Shown: positions 56,370 through 64,000 of the stretch, one piece after another
How the letters are laid out: each line of letters starts with the position of its first letter
Position numbering within the stretch: the stretch's first letter is position 1
Source: Epiperipatus broadwayi
Taxonomy: Eukaryota > Onychophora > Udeonychophora > Euonychophora > Peripatidae
Reading direction: 5' to 3'
Assembly: GCA_028023455.1 (NCBI GenBank)
Contig: JAQFVV010006271.1
Coordinates: 433,501-497,500, forward strand
DNA length: 64,000 nt
The notes under the pieces: model-generated
What the model was told of the DNA's origin: nothing
Databases searched by the model: none
The model's input: the letters and a program-made list of their open reading frames with translations, nothing else
Position numbers and translations under genes: made by a program

Positions 56370-58140
56370 AGTTTTTCCAAGCCTAATTATGTTCTTTACA
56401 ACATATTAGCAAACATTTTTATTAAATCCATTTTTTTCCCACATGTTATCTCTTTCACGGTCTTTTACAATCTCTTAGCACTCAGTTTAAGATGTTAAAA
56501 TTGTAACAATTGATATTTTTTAGAAATATATTCAGTCAAGTGTTTTTTTCAGTTTTTTAATTCTTTTAATTATATCTATGATATCTATTTATTCTCTCAC
56601 TCATGTATTTCACTTTCAATCACATCTTATTCCTAACAAACATTTTTTAAATACTTTATTGAGTGATCTAAAATCTCTAAATGTAGTTATGGTAAAACAC
56701 ATCTATTAAAAATTTTGTTTTTTGAATGCATATGCAAATTTTATTTTAGTTTTGTGTAAACACTCCATCCAAATTCGATTCTGTGATTAATTTTGTTGAT
56801 TAGATTTTCTTCTGTACTAATAGTCTGATTAAGACATTTGTAATAATTAACTTCTAATTCATAATTATTAATCTTCATTTTCTTCTTCTTCTAAGAAAAT
56901 CTACTGAACATTATTTAAGTTTTTGTGGTATTTATTTTTAGCTCTACTTTCTTATTTTCATTTGATAACTCTTGCAATATTTTCTGAATCTATCCATGCA
57001 TTCTTTGCAAAAATAACCATAGTATCTGCAAAATCTAGATTATGAAAATAACCTCCATTTATTTTTTTTCCATTAATTTCCTATTTTAATCCACAAAATA
57101 CTTCTTGTAAAACTGTTATAAAAAGTTTTGAAAATAAGAAATCACCATGTTATATATTCTTTTTTTAAAATATCACCTTGTAATCTAGTTATTGCATTTC
57201 ATAAACTTCACATTTGGACAATACCCTGAGTCTATATCATTGTGATCTAATGCTCTCTTTAGCTAATGTAGAAATGCTTATAAAGTCAAATGTTTTTTTA
57301 TAATCTAAATGCAAAGCATAATAGAAGTATTTTCCTTTCCTTTTTATAACTTTTTCAATATTTGGACATGATCCACTGTACTGAAACTATTTTCAAATCC
57401 AGATTGTTTTTTTTTTTTTTGGTTACTTGGAATTCAAAGTTCACCAGAGATGAGTGTAATTATATTAATAAAGAGTTTATATACAATTGATAGGAGGTTA
57501 ATAAATAGTAATTTTTAATATTTTATCACTTTTGTTAAATATCAATATTACTACAGTCTTCCAATAATCTAATGCATATTTATCATTTAAATATTTGGTA
57601 TAAAATTTTATGAATTTGTTTTAATTTTTTTATATGTTTCTTTTAAAATGTCAATTATAATTCATTTCCTGAAGCGTTTTCTTCTTCATAGATTTATTTA
57701 TATGTCTCGCATCTCATTTAAAATATTTGAGAATTTAGAAGATGAAATAATTATAGAGGAAAGTTTATTTTTATGTTCTTTATTACTATAATTTTTTTTA
57801 TAAAACTTTTCCTGATATTATCTCTGTATTTAATAATAGTTTAACTTTTTTTTTTAGTGTAAAAACAAAATTTCTTTCTATATCAAGATATTGATTTATA
57901 CTTTTGAGATTTTTATTCTCTTCTACCATTTTTTTTTTTTTTTGCCAATTCAGTTACATTTTTTTATATCATTATTAACTTTTTTTAACACCATTTTACA
58001 AATCTTTAGATATTCAATTATTCTCAATGGATCAATTTTTAAAGTTTTCATATATATATATTCTTTATACATTGTCTTGCTCTCAGTAAAAAATTTACTG
58101 ATAAATTGCTACTTTTTGTACCTGCTATCTTTTTAGTTTT
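56370..58140 (-). mobile_element. RTE-type LINE, linker to C-terminus, decayed
   Basis: Minus strand. 58140 to about 57560 aligns with 29540-30060 of the RTE copy at 28 kb (end of the linker and start of RT). Then come RT motifs: GFENSFSTVDHVQILKKL near 57390, a decayed FIDYKKAFD equivalent near 57280, NLDFADTMVIFAKNA near 57030 (FADD site, second Asp lost), and a C-terminal DIIKRIKKLKK near 56550 typical of RTE. Heavy decay, with many stops and frameshifts. Together with the 28 kb fragment, most of the family's coding region is represented in this window. Confidence 0.65.
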
Positions 58141-58604
58141 TAATAATGGATCTCTTTTTAATAATATTATTTAAGCCTGAATCATTTCCAAAACCTGTTA
58201 ATATTTTAAAACAATTTGTGGTATACACAACTTTGTTAATTTTCTATTTATATACAACTAAAATATGTGTCTAACTATAATTATTTATTATTACAATTGT
58301 ATATCTTACTATCAATTTATTTATCTATATATAAAAAATGCTAAAAAATATGTATCTCAAAGAGACACCCTCCAAATACTGCCAATATAACAATTGAACA
58401 ACCCTATTTCACAGGAAAGAAAATTATTTTTTTTCTGTGGGTCAGGATACTATATAATAAGTTTATTTGAATCATAGCACCTAAAAAAATGAATATTAAA
58501 AGCGACAAAACAAAGAAATAATCTGTGTCCAAAAAAATTGATTAAATTTACTGAAACTAGAGGAGGGTTGAATTGGTTTTGTATATATATTCCTTAATAA
58601 GCAA
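58141..58604. other. No gene recognised
   Basis: AT-rich, no supported feature. Confidence 0.5.
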
Positions 58605-58906
58605 TATAGAGATTAAAAAATTTGTTATATTAAATGCATTTATTGACTGTGCAATGAAAAGAAATATTTTCATCAACTACAATCAAAATGTTTACTTTTA
58701 ACTTGAAATAAAAGCATGAGGTTTCCAGAAGTTAATTAAGTCAATCCCTTGTTAATAATAGGGATTTACTTAATTTATGAACTCCTCATGCTTTTATTTT
58801 GAGTTAAATCTAAAAATTTCAATTGTGGTTGAAGAAACAATTATTTTACTTCTTTTTAGTGCACAGTCAATAAAAGCATTCAATATGAATAATCTTTTAT
58901 CTCTAC
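58605..58906. mobile_element. Long palindromic MITE, arms about 145 bp
   Basis: Arms 58605-58750 and 58765-58906 are reverse complements with moderate divergence: TTTATTGACTGTGCA against TGCACAGTCAATAAA, and AAATAAAAGCATGAGG against CCTCATGCTTTTATTTT. No open frame exists and no hammerhead core was found. A related family to the 48.7 kb palindrome is not indicated by sequence. Confidence 0.85.
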
Positions 58907-59029
58907 TATTTTTAAGTTTTTAGTATTGGCACAGTATAAGAAAATGTAAAACTATATTGCACTTTAAAACTACTCTCATAAATTAATAATCGTCACTAAA
59001 TCAATCAGATAATTCTAATAACCATACTT

Positions 59030-62000
59030 CTTTGCCTGACACTCATTCATCTGTTCCCAAGAATAGCTCATCTTTCCTTCAGTTACTTCAGTTCATGAAG
59101 CACAGCAAAATGTTGCTTCATACTCTAATTCATTTTTGTCCAATCATTACATCAAGATTTCATCAACCCAGCCACTAAAGATATGGATGTAACTCAAACC
59201 ACTGTACCTCAAACATTTAAGCCAAACTTTCTTGCCTGTTCTTATACAACCTCCAAAGCCTCCTCTGCTGTTAACAATAAAGGAAAATGCTAAATTCTTC
59301 CAATTCACTACATGAAGAAACAGATACTACGATTGCAGATTCAGATCCCAATATCAACTTGAATAAACACACAGGATCCAAATCTTCCAGTCCAAGTAGG
59401 AAGCAAGATAAAAAAGGCCAAAAAAACTGCTACTTCATTTTCCAATTCTGGATATTCATTCTCTTCCAAGGCTAATTCAAGTTTTCAAGATAACAGTACT
59501 ACTAACATTGAGAACAGTAATTTAAACACACTCTCAGCTCCAGTTTTTCCAGCATCAAGCTTGAGTGCTTCCCACAATCACTACTTTAACTCCAACAGTT
59601 TGCAGGCATCCACAGACTTAATGGATCATTCTGCTTTCACAAATGGGTTATCAAGTCATCTTTCACCTTTACAATCTCTTCATTCAACTAAAAATAGCTG
59701 GTGTTAATGTTAGGGGGTTAAACTCCTTACACCACATTTTTTTATCAGTAGATGGCTACAGAAGATTGTCCTTGATATAGTATACTTCTTTTTGATGAAG
59801 CCCAATCCAAAGATAGATTACCTGATGAGTCAGTTTGGCTTTTTTCTCTGTTTGCCTTCAACTTCTGCCATATCTGGTGTCACTATATTAATCAACAAGC
59901 ATTTTAAAAACATTCCAAACAGTCTATCTTAGCAAAAAACTTTTAATTGCTAACACAACCTTGGGATCTTATTCAATTAATATATATCCTGAACTAATAC
60001 ATCTTGTTATCAGCAAAATCAATGCCTTATTTTCTTCTGATGCATCACCTGCCATTCTCTTTAGCAATTTTAATATGGAGTACAATAGCTTTAACAGAAA
60101 ATATTTATATCTGCTAAACAGACTCTTTTTGTGCAGAGGTTTTTGTCCCTCCTGGGTTCTTCTCCTTTTCAGAAAAACTTTTGGATTGATCTACTATAAT
60201 ATACCACTGAATTATACTTCAATCTCTGCTCCAAATTTCAGCTGGTCTCTTTCTTCGACCATCTAGCTCTAATCATTACACATACAATTAGTCTTCTTAA
60301 CAAATTTTCCACCACTGAATGGTTCTTCTCAGAGGCATATATTCTATTCCATAAAATAAAAATTCTGCAACTCTCACCAATACAAACTTGGTCCACTTTT
60401 GTGGGCATTCTGAGTGCCCTCATTGACACCTGCAGCAAAAAATCCAAGGGACCAAATCGTCTATTAAAGGAGTTTGATCATATCAGCTTTGAATTGAGCA
60501 AGCTCTCACAAACCAATTCCAGTACACAGCAAATCATGAGTCTTAAGATGCAATATCTTGATAATCAAAAGATCTTGGCTCAGTATACTTACACAAAGTG
60601 TTCAAAAGATTTTTTAGCCAATAACCATCAATAGACATGCAGCTATATTCGCTGGGAACTGGGTGCTGCTTCCCAACCTACATCCTCCATGATATCAATT
60701 GACCAACATTGTTACAGTGGCCCAGAAGTGCTGAACAAGATTCATCAGCATTTCAAAGCCAAACTTCAAAGCCATAAGTTTCCCATTGGAAATGCCTGGT
60801 TGGTGCCTGATAATCAATCTGATCATGGCATCACTGAATCATTGATCATTCAAAAGCTCCAGTCATATCAAGAAAATACTCACCTAGATTTTCATGACAT
60901 TCCCCATTTTGTTTTTCTTCACCTCAGTTATTTTACTGCATCCATTGTCTGGCACATGATTGATACTCTTGTGGGTAAATTTCAGAACAACCCTGATTTA
61001 TATCCCATAGCACTTGTTCTATTTCTCAAAAAACAACTAAATCCCTCCACTTTATCTAATATTTGTCCAATCTCCATGACACCTTTAATCATCAAAACTA
61101 TAGAATCAATAGTTAAAGACAAAATTCAAGGTCATATTTTTCAGCATATCTCTACATATCAGTTTGCTCACAAGGGTTTCTCTACAGCAGATGCCATACA
61201 GCATTTCCTGCTACTGGTTGAACACATCAGACTTCACAGAAATTCCAAGCCCATAGTCATCTAGCTGGATTTCTCATCTGCATTTGATTCTGTGATTCCT
61301 TTCATTTTTCTCCAGACACTTGCAGACTTTGAAGTTCCAAATCCTTTTATTAGAATCATTGCTAACCTTTTGCACAATCACTCAATCTTCACTTCCCTAA
61401 ATGGCCAGCTTTTTCAAGGAATCAGATCACATATCTCCATTCTCTAAGTTTCTTCTCCACTTGTCACCTTATTATTTATCATATATGTAAACCCATTGTT
61501 GCTTGCAATAACTGATCTCAACCACAACATACACCATATATATTATGTTGATGACATATCTATATTTCTTCCATCTAAATTATACCTACTGGCTCTACTC
61601 AACATCTTAAATAGTTTCTCTCGGAAACTGAACCTATGCATAAACTATTCAAAATCTTCCTCTTGGAAATTCACATGGGTAAAACCATTACCTCTATCAT
61701 TGCCTCAAAATTTTCTTGGCTTTTCGATCACCAAGTCACTCCATGCCATGACCAAGCAGATTAAAAACTCTATTTTATAAAAAACTAAAAAGTTGGTGCA
61801 TTTCCTCTCTGCAATATATCTTTCTCTTCTGGGCAAAACCACTTTCTTAAACATGATGACTTTTCTGCAGCTTGATTATTACTTCTTTATAAACAATCCA
61901 CCAAAACATTCCAAAACAATCTGAACTCTCTCTGTATCAAACTTCTCTAGCATGGCAAGGCAGTGACCATCAGTCTTACCAAGCCTCACATGCCCAAAGA

Positions 62001-62893
62001 ACTCAATGGACTCAGCCTACATTCTACAGCTACTTTATATCTTCAGAAGGCAATTGGTGCTTTACCTTATTCAAGCAAAGCAAATCATCTTATATCCTTC
62101 CATCCCTATTTAACATACAGATACTACTCCACCTTATCATAGCAAATGGCTCATAGACCTTTGATCATATGTTAACACCCATATAAACATTACAACCAAT
62201 ACCTTTGATACCAAGAAAACATAATGGGATGCTTACAAACTAAAACACCAAAATCAAACTGCACTTCAAGTTACGCTCAGACTAAATAATAAATCACTTC
62301 TCAAAAAGCTCAAATGCTGGTTCTTTGAACCCAAGTACATGGACTTCATTTTAAAGTTCAACTTCAAGTCTCTTACCACCAATTCCTTCCTAGTTTTCAA
62401 GAGAGGTTTCACCAGTTTTGACACAACTTGCCAACTCTCTAGTTCTGCTGAGGAATTCATCCATCACCTAATAAATGACTGTTCTCTCATCAATCCAATA
62501 AGAGTTTATATTGCAAAAAATGTATCAACCAACATCTATATTATCTTAGAGTTCTCATAAAATCATCAACACTGGTATGTTTTCTGTCATAAGACTTTCC
62601 ACCTTTCCTGTCTTTGGCATTTGGCTGACCAGATGCAAATATATCATCTTTGGTCAGGCCAGCTCCTATGTACTCAAAACTTTTATAAGCATCATCAAAA
62701 CCACATCAGCCAAAGATCAAACTCTGGCTCCTGATTGTCTTTTCAAAGACACATGGTTGAGAGTAACTCTTCCAGAAATCTAACCTGTATCACAAGAACT
62801 TTCCTTTTTTATGCAGCTCATACCATTGATTATGTTTTTCATTTACCTCTTTTTTTTCTAATTCCTCAATAAACTTCTATCTTAATAAAAAAA
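59030..62893 (+). mobile_element. Non-LTR retrotransposon, nearly full length, decayed
   Basis: About 59.1-59.7 kb is an ORF1-like Ser/Asn-rich region with a basic patch (SSSPSRKQDKKGQK). The endonuclease follows (ISGVTILINKHFKNIPNSL near 59890; SNFNMEYNSFNR near 60070, the GDFN motif with Asp changed to Asn). The reverse transcriptase runs from about 60690: TLSNICPISMTPLIIKTIES at 61036-61095, YQFAHKGFSTADAIQHF, LDFSSAFDSV (61264) after a stop, and YYVDDISIF near 61537 (YxDD intact). A C-terminal zf-RVT-like region (CQLSSSAEEFIHHLINDC, about 62430-62482) precedes the 3' end with AATAAA and an A run (about 62868-62893). The motif style suggests the L1/Tx1 group, but the clade is uncertain. 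Stops make it inactive. Confidence 0.8.
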
Positions 62894-63344
62894 GAATCTA
62901 ATTGAACTATCTTCAAATTATGTCTGCGAGCAAATTGGGTTTACAAAATTGTAACAAGTTACAAAGACACTTTATAGATATTAAATCTCTAAGGCGATAT
63001 GAACTTTTAAGAGATCTAAGTGATCTTGTTATCAGCTACCAATTAGCAAGTTAAAATTGCTAATCTTTACTAATAGCAATTATTATTATTCAGAGTAAAT
63101 AAATTCTTGTTTTTATTTAAGCTTTGTTGTTTTTTTCTTACTTTAAATATAATTATCTAGCTGCCAACTGATTGCATTGGCCCTAAAGATATTATTTGGC
63201 TAAACTATGAAGCCTGTATATATTATTTGGTACAGTTTTATAGTCTAAAAAGTGAGGCCTGGATATATTATTTGGAGTAGATTGACAGTTTAACCTGTAA
63301 AGCTTAGGTAAAGGATTAGTTGGAGATATTTAAGTTTAGTGGTG
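62894..63344. other. Short direct repeats; possible leader of the gag fragment
   Basis: ATATTATTTGG occurs at 63189, 63220 and 63265, each after or before a GAAGCCTG or GAGGCCTGG segment. This could be part of an LTR or leader upstream of the gag at 63345, but no LTR boundary was identified. Confidence 0.35.
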
Positions 63345-64000
63345 CAGTGAACCAATAATGCATAACATGACAACAATATTTGATCTACAAAATCCAGGTT
63401 ATTGGCAAATATATATAAATCATATTGAAAAGTACATGCTTATGAAAGAAATAGCATATGATAAACTTACAGTAGCAAAAGCTATTATTCTGGTTAAGAT
63501 ATATTAAATGTGGCAAATCATTTAAAACATCCTAAGGCATCCAAGGAAATAATCTATGAAGATTTACTGATGTAACATATTTTAAATCCATAAAATCAAA
63601 ATTTATATCATGACTTCATTTTTGAAGGAGGATACAGTCACAAAATGAAAATATCCACAAATATGATTTGGTTCTATGACTGTTGGTGAAGAATTATGAA
63701 TTTGAGAATTTATCAACAAAATGTTGCTTAATCAGTTACTATGGGGAATAAAAGATGTAAAGCTTAGAGAAATATTACTATGCAAGAAAAAATTACAATA
63801 AAGATTTTGCTATTAAACAGTCATTAACTTATGAAGCCAAGATAGACCATATTGAAACTTTTAAAAATACAACAAAGTTCAATATTTCAGAAATGAGTAA
63901 AAATATAGCAAAACCACAAAAGATAAGTAAAAAGTTAGCAAAGAACCCTCCTACTTGTTATTGTTGCAGAAGAACCGGAGATTTAAAACCTAACTGCAGA
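63345..64000 (+). mobile_element. Gypsy-type gag fragment running off the window
   Basis: Translated pieces follow a retrotransposon Gag: MHNMTTIFDLQNPGYWQIYI at about 63360, KYMLMKEIAYDKLTVAKAI, then WGIKDVKLREILLCKKKLQ near 63745. A zinc-knuckle-like PPTCYCCRRTGDLKPNCR lies in the last 55 bases. In the CX2CX4HX4C pattern the His is replaced by Asp. Stops and small frameshifts occur between pieces. Pol would lie beyond the window end. It is a different family from the minus-strand Gypsy at 45-47 kb. Confidence 0.7.

Noticed and set aside
1-64000. CRISPR arrays, bacterial operons and Shine-Dalgarno sites
   Set aside because: The sequence is eukaryotic, repeat-rich DNA; no regularly spaced short repeats with unique spacers were seen.

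Overview
This is AT-rich, gene-poor eukaryotic DNA, almost certainly animal. No intact protein-coding gene is recognisable. Nearly everything that can be identified is a transposable element or its remains: non-LTR retrotransposons (two RTE-like fragments, one LINE with a CATCA-type tail, one endonuclease/reverse-transcriptase LINE with a zinc-finger-like C-terminus), a Penelope-like element with a GIY-YIG domain, Gypsy-type gag-pol remains, tRNA-derived SINEs, and many long inverted repeats (foldback or MITE-like elements). The mix of RTE, Penelope, Gypsy and tRNA-SINEs would fit a large lophotrochozoan genome such as a mollusc, perhaps a cephalopod. That placement is inference; no host gene anchors it.

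Layout. 0-10 kb: a degenerate tRNA-Gly-like sequence, old SINEs, a MITE with 53-bp terminal inverted repeats and a degenerate 20-bp minisatellite. 10-20 kb: three foldback families (10.6-11.6, 14.8-15.1 and 19.1-20.0 kb), a further hairpin at 13.6 kb, a possible solo LTR at 17.8-18.3 kb, and a dispersed repeat split by one of the foldbacks. 20-28 kb: dispersed repeats, three hairpins, a LINE tail and a young-looking SINE. 28-36 kb: a 5' RTE fragment, a possible promoter and first exon (about 32.0-32.2 kb), a Penelope-like fragment with an inverted duplication, and tandem repeats. 36-45 kb: a pyrimidine microsatellite, an unexplained CpG-bearing block and a SINE cluster. 45-48 kb: Gypsy gag-pol on the minus strand. 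48-64 kb: two long palindromes, a SINE, minus-strand LINE and RTE fragments, a nearly full LINE on the plus strand, and a Gypsy gag running off the window end.

The most interesting signal is in the foldback elements. Inside their arms, three families carry a compact sequence that fits a type-I hammerhead ribozyme: CUGAUGA, a short stem II, GAAA, a very short stem III, a U-H cleavage site and a closing stem I. The stems differ between families but still pair, which looks like covariation. Two of the composites are flanked by 15- to 16-nt direct repeats. Together with the Penelope-like element in the same window, this suggests ribozyme-bearing, non-autonomous retroelements (retrozyme-like) that have become head-to-head foldback arrays. 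Ribozyme activity and the identity of the mobilising element are inference.
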